A stretch of DNA of 57,480 nt from an uncultured Pelagibacteraceae bacterium (GTDB lineage: Bacteria; Pseudomonadota; Alphaproteobacteria; Pelagibacterales; Pelagibacteraceae): NCBI GenBank assembly GCA_902588595.1, contig CACIPT010000004.1, forward strand, positions 1 through 57,480, given 5' to 3'. Made by a program: the position numbers and the translations under genes. A model generated the notes under the pieces. It searched no databases and had not been told where the DNA came from. It worked only from the letters and a program-made list of their open reading frames with translations. Positions 29,313-38,955 of this stretch are shown here, in pieces (position 1 is the stretch's first letter; each line of letters opens with the position of its first letter).

Positions 29313-30224
29313 ATGCTCTCAGATAAAGAAATAGTTTGTCCTGAAAATCTTCTTAATGTTGCACATAAGAAAAAAAATGTGGTTGCCGGGATAGTAAATG
29401 CTGGAAAACCTCTTCCAATGCTGTCTGTGATGGATGCTGTAAAAGAAAAATTAATCATACCAATTTTTATTGGTGATAAAACTGAAATTCAAAAATGTGC
29501 AGATGATTTAAAATTTGACATATCAAAATTTGAAATCATTCATGAGCCTGTAGAAAACAATACTGCAAAAGTTGTGGCAAAATTAGCATCAAAAAAAAAA
29601 ATAAGAATAATTGTTAAAGGTCATATTCATACAGATGTCCTTATGAAAGAAGTTTTAAAAAGAGAATATAATTTGTTGGGCAAAACAAGATTAAGTCACA
29701 TATGGCATATGACTTTAGAGAAAGAAGATAAGCCGCTAATAATCACTGATGGAGCTTTAAATGTTATGCCTAATGTAAAAACAAAAATGCACATACTAAA
29801 AAATGTAATTAATTTTTCAAATAGAATTGGAATAGAAAGACCTAAAATAGCTGTTTTGTCTGCAACAGAAGAAGTTTTGGATAGTGTACAAAGTTCATTG
29901 GACGCAAAAGAAATTACTGACTTAGCAAATAAAGAAAATTTAAATGCAGATGTTTTTGGTCCGCTTGCATTTGATAATAGTATTTCAAAAAAATCAGCGG
30001 CAATTAAAGGAATTAAAAATGCTGTTGCTGGTCAAGCTGATGTTTTGTTAGTTCCGAGCGTTGAGGCAGGTAATGGTTTAGTTAAAATGATGATATATTT
30101 TATGGGTGCATGTGCTGCAGGTGTAGTTATTGGAGGAAAAGTTCCTGTAGTTATAACTAGTAGATCAGATGATGCACCAGCAAGATTGGCATCAATGGCA
30201 GCAGCAGTTGTTGCATTAGATTAA
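29313..30224 (+). CDS. pta: phosphate acetyltransferase/butyryltransferase family protein
   Basis: KGHIHTDVLMKEVLKREYNL, ITDGALNVMPNVKTKMHILKNVI, VPSVEAGNGLVKMMIYFMGACAAGVVIGGKVPVVITSRSDDAPARLAS. Confidence 0.82.
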   Translation: MLSDKEIVCPENLLNVAHKKKNVVAGIVNAGKPLPMLSVMDAVKEKLIIPIFIGDKTEIQKCADDLKFDISKFEIIHEPVENNTAKVVAKLASKKKIRIIVKGHIHTDVLMKEVLKREYNLLGKTRLSHIWHMTLEKEDKPLIITDGALNVMPNVKTKMHILKNVINFSNRIGIERPKIAVLSATEEVLDSVQSSLDAKEITDLANKENLNADVFGPLAFDNSISKKSAAIKGIKNAVAGQADVLLVPSVEAGNGLVKMMIYFMGACAAGVVIGGKVPVVITSRSDDAPARLASMAAAVVALD

Positions 30225-30255
30225 TTAATGTTATAAAAAACTTTTCTAAATAATT

Positions 30256-31536
30256 ATGGCAATCAAGTATATTAAAAAATCACCAAAAACATCATCTACA
30301 GATGATACTAAAACTCGAGAAATTGTAGAAAATATACTTAAAGATATTGAAAAAACAAAAGAAGATGGATGTAGAGAACTTTCAAAAAAATTTGATAAAT
30401 TTGAAGGCGATGTAATAGTTTCAAAAGAAAAAATAGAAGAAATTAAAAAAAACTTAGATCAAAAAACCAAGGATGATGTTCAGTTTTCTCATGAAAGAGT
30501 TAGAAAATTTGCTGAAGCTCAATTAAAAAACTATGGTCAAGATTTTGAAGTAGAACTTTCCGATGGTTTGTATGCTGGTCAAAAATTAATTCCCGTTAAT
30601 ACAGCAGGATGTTATGTCCCCGCTGGCAGATATGCACATATAGCTTCAGCTGTTATGAGCGTTACAACGGCCAAAGTTGCAGGAGTGAAAAATATTTTAG
30701 TTTGCAGCTCGCCAAAACCAAGTGTGGGAGTACACCCTACTATTGTTTACACAGCTGATCTTTGTGGTGCTGATGTAATAATGAATTTAGGTGGTGTTCA
30801 AGCTATTGCAGCAATGACAAATGGTTTATTCGGAAATGCACCAGCAGATATATTGGTTGGTCCTGGAAATCAATTTGTTGCTGAAGCAAAAAGAATTTTG
30901 TTCGGTAAGGTTGGAATTGATTTATTTGCTGGTCCAACAGAAATTGCAATTATTGCAGATGAAAATGCAGATGCGGAAATTGTTGCAGTAGATTTAGTAG
31001 GTCAAGCAGAACATGGTTATAATTCTCCTGCTTGGTTATTCACTACAAGTAAGGATTTAGCTGATAAAGTTATTAAAAGAGTGCCAGAATTAATTGCTGA
31101 ATTGCCTGAATTACCAAGAACTAACGCTGAAGCTGCATGGAAAGATTACGGTGAAGTCGTTCTTTGCGATACAGATGAAGAAATGGCTTCTATAAGTGAT
31201 GATTATGCTCCTGAACATTTAGAGGTACAAACAAAAAATTTGGAATGGTTTCACAATAGACTTAAAAATTACGGTTCATTATTTGTTGGCGAAGAAACAA
31301 CAGTTGCTTATGGAGATAAATGTTCAGGTACAAACCATATTTTACCAACTAAAGGTGCTGGAAGATATACTGGTGGACTATTCGTAGGTAAATTTATCAA
31401 AACATTAAGTTTTCAACGAATGACAAAAGAATCTACTAAACTAGTTGGTGCAGCAGCTGCAAGACTTTCAAGATATGAAGGAATGGAAGCCCATGCTAGA
31501 ACTGGCGATGTAAGACTTAAAAAATACGGTTTTTAA
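30256..31536 (+). CDS. histidinol dehydrogenase family protein, resembling sulfopropanediol dehydrogenase (HpsN)
   Basis: HisD-family features (AGCYVPAGRYAHIASAVMSVTTAKVAGVKNI, GPGNQFVAEAKRILFG, GPTEIAIIAD, AEHGYNSPAWL); adjacent to a Pta-family gene, with no other his genes in the window. Confidence 0.8.
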   Translation: MAIKYIKKSPKTSSTDDTKTREIVENILKDIEKTKEDGCRELSKKFDKFEGDVIVSKEKIEEIKKNLDQKTKDDVQFSHERVRKFAEAQLKNYGQDFEVELSDGLYAGQKLIPVNTAGCYVPAGRYAHIASAVMSVTTAKVAGVKNILVCSSPKPSVGVHPTIVYTADLCGADVIMNLGGVQAIAAMTNGLFGNAPADILVGPGNQFVAEAKRILFGKVGIDLFAGPTEIAIIADENADAEIVAVDLVGQAEHGYNSPAWLFTTSKDLADKVIKRVPELIAELPELPRTNAEAAWKDYGEVVLCDTDEEMASISDDYAPEHLEVQTKNLEWFHNRLKNYGSLFVGEETTVAYGDKCSGTNHILPTKGAGRYTGGLFVGKFIKTLSFQRMTKESTKLVGAAAARLSRYEGMEAHARTGDVRLKKYGF

Positions 31537-32147
31537 ATTAAATTTATAATATCCAAAAATACATAGCTAGATAAAACAGTCATAAATATAATAATAAAAA
31601 AATTTATAACTTTCCAAACCTTTGAATTAATTAAATAATTTGAAAAAAATTTCGCTAAATAGCCTAAAGAGAAAAAAAATAAAAAAGAGGCAATTGATGC
31701 TCCTATGCCAAAAAAGTATTTGTGAGTAATCAAAAAATTTTTTGAAAAATTTCCTAAAAAAAAGACTGTATCTGAATAAACATGTGGATTTAAATATGTA
31801 AAACCAAGTGTTTTAACAATTACATTCTTTAGTGATAATATATTGCTACCAAAATTAATATCAGACTTATTATATAGTGATCTTATTTTGCTATAAATGA
31901 AATAAATCAAAAAAATGAAAAGCAAAATATTAAAAATTAACTCAACATTTTTAGTGAAGTAAAATTTAAAATATTCAAATAAAAAAAGTCCTAAAAAAAT
32001 TAAAATTAGATCTGATACAGAACAAATTAAACAAACTAAAAATATATATTGTTTTTTTAAACCTTGTTCTATTACAAAGATGTTTTGAGCTCCTATAGCT
32101 AAAATTAAACTTAAACCAGTGAAAAAACCTAAAAACAAAAAACTCAT
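31533..32147 (-). CDS. LysE/ArgO-family amino acid exporter
   Basis: FFTGLSLILAIGAQNIFVIEQGLKKQYIFLVCLICSVSDLILI. Confidence 0.85.
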   Translation of the reverse strand: MSFLFLGFFTGLSLILAIGAQNIFVIEQGLKKQYIFLVCLICSVSDLILIFLGLFLFEYFKFYFTKNVELIFNILLFIFLIYFIYSKIRSLYNKSDINFGSNILSLKNVIVKTLGFTYLNPHVYSDTVFFLGNFSKNFLITHKYFFGIGASIASFLFFFSLGYLAKFFSNYLINSKVWKVINFFIIIFMTVLSSYVFLDIINLI

Positions 32148-33313
32148 TTTTTGCTTAATATATCTGCTCTAAAACTTGAATAAACTATTAAAACTAAAAA
32201 AGGAATACATAGTAAGTTCATAGTTGTCCAACTAGTTAAACTTAAAGATATACCAGCAGATAAACTTGCTAATGCCATTGTAGAAAATACAATTAAATCA
32301 TTAATTCCTTGTGCTTTAAATTTTTCCTCTTCTTTGTAAGTTAAAACAACTAAACTAGTTCCAGAAATAAATAAAAAATTCCATCCCAATCCTAAAAATA
32401 TAAGAGCTACCATATAATTTGCATATGAATTTTCAAATAAACTTAAAATTATTGTTACAACAAGAAATAAAACTCCAATATAGATTACATTGCTATGGCC
32501 AAACTTTTTAATTAAATTTCCTGTAATTAATGATGGAAGAAACATGGCTGCCACATGCAATTGAAGAACTAAGCCTGTTTTTTCCAAACTCATTTTTTCC
32601 ATTAAATGCATACTCATAGGTGTTGCTGTCATTAAATACGACATTACAGCATAAGCAAATGCAGAAGCCACTACTGCTTGTAAAAATTTTGGTTGAGAAA
32701 TTATTTCAAATAATCTGCGTCCACTATATTTATTATTAAATTCTATTTTTGTTGTTTCGTTATTTTTATAAAAAAATAAAAATATTGCTGGCATAAAAGT
32801 AAATGCAGCAAGCAAAAGATAAGAGCCCATATATAAATGATCAGGAATAAGATTTTTTGTATAATTTGCTGATGATATTCCTAAAAAAGCTGCAAAAATG
32901 CCCGCTAACATTAAAATTGAAATAGCTTTAGGTACCTTTTCTTTTTCTACGCTTTCAGCTGCAGCAAAACGATATTGATGATTAAATGCAGCTCCCATAC
33001 CAAGAATTAAACATGAAACACAAAATAAAATAAAGTTTTGTTGGCTGATAGCAAAAGCACCTAATAAAGAAGCTGCTGAACTTCCAAAAGCTGCAAAAAT
33101 AAAACCTAATCTTCGTCCTATTTTGCTCATAATTCTTGCTGCTAAAATAGTAAAAATTGCGGTACCAACAACGTAAATAGCTGTAGGCAAAGTTGATAAA
33201 AACTTTATAGAAGTAATTTGCGATCCTATAATTCCACTCAAAAAAACTGTGATTGTTGCAGCTGTAAATCCAAAAACTTGACTAATAGTTAACAACAAAA
33301 CATTTTTGTTCAT
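32144..33313 (-). CDS. MFS transporter
   Basis: ~12 TM polytopic protein with MFS-like loop (ARIMSKIGRRLGFIFAAFGS). Confidence 0.82.
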   Translation of the reverse strand: MNKNVLLLTISQVFGFTAATITVFLSGIIGSQITSIKFLSTLPTAIYVVGTAIFTILAARIMSKIGRRLGFIFAAFGSSAASLLGAFAISQQNFILFCVSCLILGMGAAFNHQYRFAAAESVEKEKVPKAISILMLAGIFAAFLGISSANYTKNLIPDHLYMGSYLLLAAFTFMPAIFLFFYKNNETTKIEFNNKYSGRRLFEIISQPKFLQAVVASAFAYAVMSYLMTATPMSMHLMEKMSLEKTGLVLQLHVAAMFLPSLITGNLIKKFGHSNVIYIGVLFLVVTIILSLFENSYANYMVALIFLGLGWNFLFISGTSLVVLTYKEEEKFKAQGINDLIVFSTMALASLSAGISLSLTSWTTMNLLCIPFLVLIVYSSFRADILSKK

Positions 33314-33316
33314 TAA

Positions 33317-34837
33317 CTAAACTCTTTTCTTTCCCTGAACAACTCTATCTAAAATTAATGCTACAAATAAAATCGCTATACCAGCTAGTATGCCTTGACC
33401 AACATTGGCATACTGTAAAGCTTCAAGAACATCTTGTCCTAAACCTTTTGCACCAATTAGAGAAGCAACTACTACCATGGCAAGACTTAACATCACTGTT
33501 TGGTTTACACCTGCAAGAATAGATGGAGTTGCTAATGGCAGATCTACTTTTCTAAGTAAATACCATTTAGATGCACCATATGCTATTGCAGCTTCCCTTA
33601 TAGTTTCGGGTACTCCCCTTAAGCCCAAAACCGTAAGTCTTACAACAGGAGTTCCTCCAAATATCATTGTAATAATAACTGCTGCAACTTTTCCTGTGCC
33701 AAAAAATGCAATGACCGGAATCATAAATACAAAAGCAGGCATGGTTTGCATAAAATCCATAATAGGCCTTATCATTGAATAAAATCTTTGACGTCTAGCA
33801 CAATAAATTCCAAGTGGAATTCCAATCGCAATACTTAAAATTGCTGCAGTGCCAAGTAAAGCAAGTGTAGTCATAGCTTTAACCCAAAAACCAAGAAAAC
33901 CCATGTAAGCTAAAAATCCAGCTGAATAAATAGATGTTCTAATTCCAGCTGATAAAGCTGTAAGAACTACAATGGTAGTTATTATTACTATCCAAGGAGT
34001 TTTTACAAAAAGCAATTCTAAAAAATCTAACACTGACCTAATACCAATTGTAATTGCTGTAAATAAAGCATCTCCTTTAATAACTGCATAATCAAATATT
34101 GTTTCAACCCATTTGATTGAGGTAAGTCTAATTTCTGGATGAGTAGGAAAGTCATTCATAACTTCCATTAAACCAGGAAAACTATAATGAACTACTGAAA
34201 ATAACATTATTACAGCAGTAAAAATTCCACTTAATATGTAGTTTTTCATTTTCATACCAGGACTGATCAATTTATTTGAAAGCCATTCTGAATATCTTTT
34301 TTCTAAAATAGTATTGGCTAATACTCCTTGAATTAACTTAACTAATATTAATACACCAAACCCAAAGATTGTTATCCAAATAGCAGAAGCTTCTATTTGC
34401 TGAACATCTATTACATATTCTTTCATAGCCTCTTCTAAAGATTTTATTGCTCTTTTATAGACTTCTACTTTGTCTGGATTGTTTTCAATCGCTGCTTCAA
34501 GTTGTTTGTTTCTAAAGTCAATTGTTGACTGAATTTTATCAATTTTTTCTAAAGCGTCTTTTGTAATATTTCCAAATAAACCTCTAATAATTTGAACAAC
34601 AGCAAAAGTTTCAATAATTAAGAATGCTAATGCATAATTCCATATATTTCTCATTCCAAACCAAATTGGACCTAGTAATGATGCAAATAAATTAAATGAA
34701 AAAGAATAAGATGGTTTGCTACCAATTTTTTTAAATTCTTGAATGTAATATTTGGAATTTGTAATAACAAAATTGCTAATAAGTTCTGACCTAGATAAAT
34801 TTTTATTTTCTTTACTCATTTTCATTTCCTTCAACAA
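33317..34837 (-). CDS. proW: glycine betaine/proline ABC transporter permease with N-terminal extension
   Basis: C-terminal BPD permease domain (GVPETIREAAIAYGASKWYLLRKVDLPLATPSILAGVNQTVMLSLAMVVVASLIGAKGLGQDV). Confidence 0.87.
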   Translation of the reverse strand: MLKEMKMSKENKNLSRSELISNFVITNSKYYIQEFKKIGSKPSYSFSFNLFASLLGPIWFGMRNIWNYALAFLIIETFAVVQIIRGLFGNITKDALEKIDKIQSTIDFRNKQLEAAIENNPDKVEVYKRAIKSLEEAMKEYVIDVQQIEASAIWITIFGFGVLILVKLIQGVLANTILEKRYSEWLSNKLISPGMKMKNYILSGIFTAVIMLFSVVHYSFPGLMEVMNDFPTHPEIRLTSIKWVETIFDYAVIKGDALFTAITIGIRSVLDFLELLFVKTPWIVIITTIVVLTALSAGIRTSIYSAGFLAYMGFLGFWVKAMTTLALLGTAAILSIAIGIPLGIYCARRQRFYSMIRPIMDFMQTMPAFVFMIPVIAFFGTGKVAAVIITMIFGGTPVVRLTVLGLRGVPETIREAAIAYGASKWYLLRKVDLPLATPSILAGVNQTVMLSLAMVVVASLIGAKGLGQDVLEALQYANVGQGILAGIAILFVALILDRVVQGKKRV

Positions 34838-35864
34838 CAGCTTTTAATAGATCAGATTGACTTATAATTCCTATTTTTTGATTATTTTTGTCTGAAACAA
34901 CTATTGGTTTATCTTTTGAAATTGAGGTTTCTATTAATTTACTTAAAACTGCGTTTTCACTTACTATTTCAGTATCATTCGCTAATGGACCGAATTTTTT
35001 TTCATAATCTTTTAGAGATTGCATAATTGTTTTTGCTTGAACAACTTTTAATCTTGAAATTCCTTTAACAAAATCAGCAACATATTCATCTGCTGGATTG
35101 ACTACAATTTCTTCAGGTGTTCCAATTTGAACTACCGCTCCATCTCTCATTATAGCAATTCTATGCCCTACTCTTACTGCTTCGTCTAAATCATGTGTGA
35201 TGAACACAGTTGTTTTTTTCATTTGTTTTGAAAGTTTTATAAATTCTGATTGAAGTTGTCTTCTAATTAACGGATCTAATGCACTAAAAGGTTCATCCAT
35301 TAATAAAAATTCTGGATCAGCTGCTAAGGCTCTAGCTAAGCCTACTCTTTGTTGCATACCTCCTGACAATTCATGTGCATATTTATTTCCCCATCCTTGA
35401 AGTTCTACAATATTTAAAATTTTGTTTGCAGCATCCAATCTATCATTTTTACTTACACCTCTTATTTCTAAAGGCATTGCAATATTGTCTAGGACTGATC
35501 TATGTGGCATTAAAGCAAAATTCTGAAATACCATTCCTATTTTTTTATTTCTTAATTCTTGTAAACTGTCTTTGTCAAACTGCATTACATCTTGATCGTT
35601 AATTAATATTTTTCCAGAAGTTGGTTCAAGAAGTCTATTTATATGTCTAACCAATGTAGATTTTCCACTACCTGAAAGTCCCATAACACAGAATATTTCT
35701 CCCTTATTTACGTCAAATGAGACATCTGAAACTCCTATTACAGAGTTATATTTTTCTAATGCTTCCTGTTTTGAAATATTTTTATTTTGAATTACATCCA
35801 AAGCTTCTTTTGAATTGTTTCCAAAAATTTTCCAGACGTTTTGAATTTGTATGGCTGTTTCCAT
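34812..35864 (-). CDS. proV: glycine betaine/proline ABC transporter ATP-binding protein
   Basis: Walker A MGLSGSGKSTLVRHINRL, LSGGMQQRVGLARALAADPEFLLMDEPFSALDPLIRRQLQ, C-terminal CBS-like region. Confidence 0.92.
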   Translation of the reverse strand: METAIQIQNVWKIFGNNSKEALDVIQNKNISKQEALEKYNSVIGVSDVSFDVNKGEIFCVMGLSGSGKSTLVRHINRLLEPTSGKILINDQDVMQFDKDSLQELRNKKIGMVFQNFALMPHRSVLDNIAMPLEIRGVSKNDRLDAANKILNIVELQGWGNKYAHELSGGMQQRVGLARALAADPEFLLMDEPFSALDPLIRRQLQSEFIKLSKQMKKTTVFITHDLDEAVRVGHRIAIMRDGAVVQIGTPEEIVVNPADEYVADFVKGISRLKVVQAKTIMQSLKDYEKKFGPLANDTEIVSENAVLSKLIETSISKDKPIVVSDKNNQKIGIISQSDLLKAVVEGNENE

Positions 35865-35902
35865 ATAATACTTATAAAAATAAAAAATTTAATTGAAAAA
35901 CA

Positions 35903-35931
35903 TTACCTGGCAACTTTTTGTTGCCAGGTAA
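35903..35931 (-). terminator. hairpin between proX and proV
   Basis: Perfect 12-bp stem TTACCTGGCAAC/GTTGCCAGGTAA with 5-nt loop; on the minus strand followed by TGTTTTT. Confidence 0.8.
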
Positions 35932-35952
35932 ATATAATTTATTAATCTAAAT

Positions 35953-36915
35953 TTACAGTCCTAACCAACCGTCAACTGTAGATTTGTTTTTACTCATCCA
36001 ATCTCTAGCAACTTCTCCTGGTGCTCTTTTCTTAACAGATACTTCGTATGCCATCCAAGATACGTCATCAGCAGTTATTTGGAATTTTTTGAAAAATTCA
36101 ACAATTGCTGGAGATTTTTTCTCTAAAGATGTTCCCCAACCAATTTGGATTTTTTTAAGGGCATCTTTTGATGCCACATAAGATTTTTTATACCAATCTG
36201 GATCTGCTTTTGGCTGTATCATCTTATACTTAGCAGGATCATGTTTAGGCTCTTCTAACATTACTACATCTGCCATTCCCCAAATCGCATGAGGTTTGTA
36301 ACAGTAGAATGCATAACCTTCACCTTTTTTGATTGAATCTAAAACTCTAGCATTTTTAACAGCTTCTGCTGCTCTTATAGGTTCAATTCCAGCATCAAGT
36401 AATTTATAATCTCTTACTTTTACTTCATTAACATTAGCTGAAGCCCATCCATCTGCACCAATCCAGAACTCACCTTTGCCATTGCCATCGCTATCCATAG
36501 CTTTAACAACTTCAGGTCTTCCTAAGTCTTCAATTGCAGTAATATTCATTTTTTTTGCAAATTGTTGTGAAACACAATAACCTTGGTTTCCTTCGTAAGA
36601 ATTGCTGCTTAACTTAAGAGTTCCTTTTGGAACTAAATCATTAGTGTAAGCTTCTTGGTTTGGTAACCAAATATCAGGGTGAACTTCTATTTCACCTTTA
36701 CTTCTGTCAATTGCTCCGTAGATTGCAGTATTGTTTCCTGGAACTAATTCTGCTTCTCCACCCATTTTATCAATAACTACTGCAGCTAATAAATTTGCTA
36801 TAGCAGTTGCACCTGTCCAACCTGGATCACCAATTTTTACTTTTTCAGCAAAACTTGAAAAAGGAACTAGAATTGAGATCAAACCAGCTATCAAGGTACT
36901 CTTTAATACTCTCAT
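35953..36915 (-). CDS. proX: glycine betaine/proline ABC transporter substrate-binding protein
   Basis: Signal peptide, VKIGDPGWTGATAIANLLAAVVIDKMGGEAELVPGN, GWGTSLEKKSP; OpuAC/ProX family, first gene of proX-proV-proW. Confidence 0.88.
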   Translation of the reverse strand: MRVLKSTLIAGLISILVPFSSFAEKVKIGDPGWTGATAIANLLAAVVIDKMGGEAELVPGNNTAIYGAIDRSKGEIEVHPDIWLPNQEAYTNDLVPKGTLKLSSNSYEGNQGYCVSQQFAKKMNITAIEDLGRPEVVKAMDSDGNGKGEFWIGADGWASANVNEVKVRDYKLLDAGIEPIRAAEAVKNARVLDSIKKGEGYAFYCYKPHAIWGMADVVMLEEPKHDPAKYKMIQPKADPDWYKKSYVASKDALKKIQIGWGTSLEKKSPAIVEFFKKFQITADDVSWMAYEVSVKKRAPGEVARDWMSKNKSTVDGWLGL

Positions 36916-37003
36916 ATTTTCCCCTATTGTTAATTAAATTTATAAAGCAATTTTAACTATGTTATTTTTGAAGAGTCAATTTATAAGAAAGTTATTTTTA
37001 AGA

Positions 37004-37756
37004 CTATTCTAAGAAATTTTTTACCGTTTCATTGAACTTTTGAGGTTCTTCGAGATGAGCGTTGTGACTACAACCCTTAAAGATCTCTAATTTACTATTA
37101 GGTATGTTTTTTTTTAAAGTATCAACTTGATCAAAATTATAAGAAACATCTTTGTCACCCCAAATGATCAAGGTATCTTGTTTAATGTTTTTTAAATTTT
37201 CATACCCTCTCCAATTTTTCATGGCAACAAGAGCATTATCAGCAGTTTCTTTAGAAATATCTTTAACTGCATTTTCACATAAATAATAATATTTAGCTTT
37301 GGCACCTTCTACAAACCATTTTTGTGGAACTCTACTTACTGTTTCTTTTAATCCATCTTTTTTTAATCTTTCTCTTGTCGTATCCATTGATTCAAATCTT
37401 CCTGGAATATCTCCAATTGAACCAGTTGCAAAACAAATTAGTTTTTTAATTCTATCTCCAGAAATTTTTACCATTTCTTGGACTATCATTCCTCCCATTG
37501 AATGTCCCATCAAATGAAATTCATTTATTTTTTTTTTATCAAGACATTTGAATACAAATTTTCCAATCTCATTAATGCTATTTAAAGACTGAGCTTTGTA
37601 GCTTTCTCCGAAACCTGGTAGTGCAGGAGTAATTACTCTAAAATGCTTGCTTAAGAATTCCTTTTGTAAGCCCCACATTTCTGAGGAACCTAAATATCCA
37701 TGAACTAAAACTAAAGGAAAACCTGATCCAATATCATCAATATATATATCTTGCAT
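37004..37756 (-). CDS. alpha/beta hydrolase
   Basis: LVLVHGYLGSSEMW, LMGHSMGGMIVQEM nucleophile elbow, C-terminal GCSHNAHLEEP. Confidence 0.87.
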   Translation of the reverse strand: MQDIYIDDIGSGFPLVLVHGYLGSSEMWGLQKEFLSKHFRVITPALPGFGESYKAQSLNSINEIGKFVFKCLDKKKINEFHLMGHSMGGMIVQEMVKISGDRIKKLICFATGSIGDIPGRFESMDTTRERLKKDGLKETVSRVPQKWFVEGAKAKYYYLCENAVKDISKETADNALVAMKNWRGYENLKNIKQDTLIIWGDKDVSYNFDQVDTLKKNIPNSKLEIFKGCSHNAHLEEPQKFNETVKNFLE

Positions 37757-37787
37757 AAATAATTATTGTAATTAGTTTTACACCTTT

Positions 37788-38141
37788 ATGAGTAAAAGAA
37801 AAATAACACAAGTTAATAATTTAAATTTTGAACCATTTGATAGATATGGAAAAGTAATACCAGGCATGACTTGGCACAAAATTAGTTTTGATAAAAAAAC
37901 CAATTATGGAACTTACATTTCTAAATTAGAGCCTGGAACCAAAACAATTCCTCACATCCATAAAGGCTATGAAGAGTTTTTCATATTAGAAGGAGAATTA
38001 ATAGACTCTGATGGAAAAATTTTCAAAAAAGGTGATTTTGTTACATACGAACCTAATAGTGAACATTCATCTCACACAGAAAAAGGTTGTTTAATTCTCA
38101 CTTTTATGAGAGGAGAAAATAAACGCATTAAAGAAAAATAA
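37788..38141 (+). CDS. cupin-domain protein
   Basis: IPHIHKGYEEFFILEGELIDSDGKIFKKGDFVTYEPNSEHSS. Confidence 0.85.
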   Translation: MSKRKITQVNNLNFEPFDRYGKVIPGMTWHKISFDKKTNYGTYISKLEPGTKTIPHIHKGYEEFFILEGELIDSDGKIFKKGDFVTYEPNSEHSSHTEKGCLILTFMRGENKRIKEK

Positions 38142-38150
38142 TTATATTTT

Positions 38151-38846
38151 ATGATTGGTATTTTAGGTGGAATGGGAACTCAGGCTGGTTTGGATTTTTG
38201 CAATAAATTAGCAAAATTAAATAGAGGAAAACTTGATCAACAATATCCTATGTTTGTACTTTATAACAAGTCTAATACTCCTAGAAGACCTGAAAATCTG
38301 AAAAAATACTATAATGTTTTAAAAGCACTTGTCGATGGTTGTAAAATGTTACAAAAAAATAAATGTAAATTTATTGTTATGCCATGCAACACTGCACATT
38401 ATTGGCACAAAGATATACAAAAAAAAATTAAAATTCCTTTATTAAGTATGCCTAAAGAAGTTCATCTACATACAAAAAAAACATGTAAAAAAAATTCTAC
38501 AATTGGCATTTTATGTACTGAAGCTACATTAAAAACAAAAGTTTATAACGATTATTTTGATAAAAACTTTAGATTAATTAGTCCTGAAAAAAAACTACAA
38601 AAAAATTCTGTTAATAAATCAATTAAACTAGTTAAAATGGGAAAAGTTAAAGAAGCTGAAATAGCACTGAGGGCTGCTGTAAAACATCTAATAAGAAAAA
38701 AGTGTAAAAAAATTATTTTAGGATGTACTGAACTGCCAATAGCAATTTTTGCCTATAAATCATTCAGAAAAGCAAAAGAATCAAAGCTTTTTATTGATCC
38801 AAACTTATTATTGGCTGAAGTCTGTATGAAAAAGTACAAAAAATAA
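38151..38846 (+). CDS. aspartate/glutamate racemase family protein
   Basis: IGILGGMGTQAGLDFCNKL, FIVMPCNTAHYW, KIILGCTELPIAI. Confidence 0.88.
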   Translation: MIGILGGMGTQAGLDFCNKLAKLNRGKLDQQYPMFVLYNKSNTPRRPENLKKYYNVLKALVDGCKMLQKNKCKFIVMPCNTAHYWHKDIQKKIKIPLLSMPKEVHLHTKKTCKKNSTIGILCTEATLKTKVYNDYFDKNFRLISPEKKLQKNSVNKSIKLVKMGKVKEAEIALRAAVKHLIRKKCKKIILGCTELPIAIFAYKSFRKAKESKLFIDPNLLLAEVCMKKYKK

Positions 38847-38847
38847 A

Positions 38848-38952
38848 TTATTTTTTTCTTTTTCTTCTTATTCTTTTGTCAATTTCTCTGGCAATAATTA
38901 ACAATGCAACGACTTGGAGTATTGTCCAAATTAAATCCCAGTCTAAACTCAT
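38848..38952 (-). CDS. 34-aa single-TM small protein (not in ORF track)
   Basis: Read directly: MSLDWDLIWTILQVVALLIIAREIDKRIRRKRKK*; starts 3 nt after the methyltransferase stop and fills the gap to the racemase stop. Confidence 0.5.
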   Translation of the reverse strand: MSLDWDLIWTILQVVALLIIAREIDKRIRRKRKK

Positions 38953-38955
38953 AAA

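Noticed and set aside
33405-33782. 125-aa plus-strand ORF inside proW
   Set aside because: Antisense to the conserved permease domain; no independent family features.
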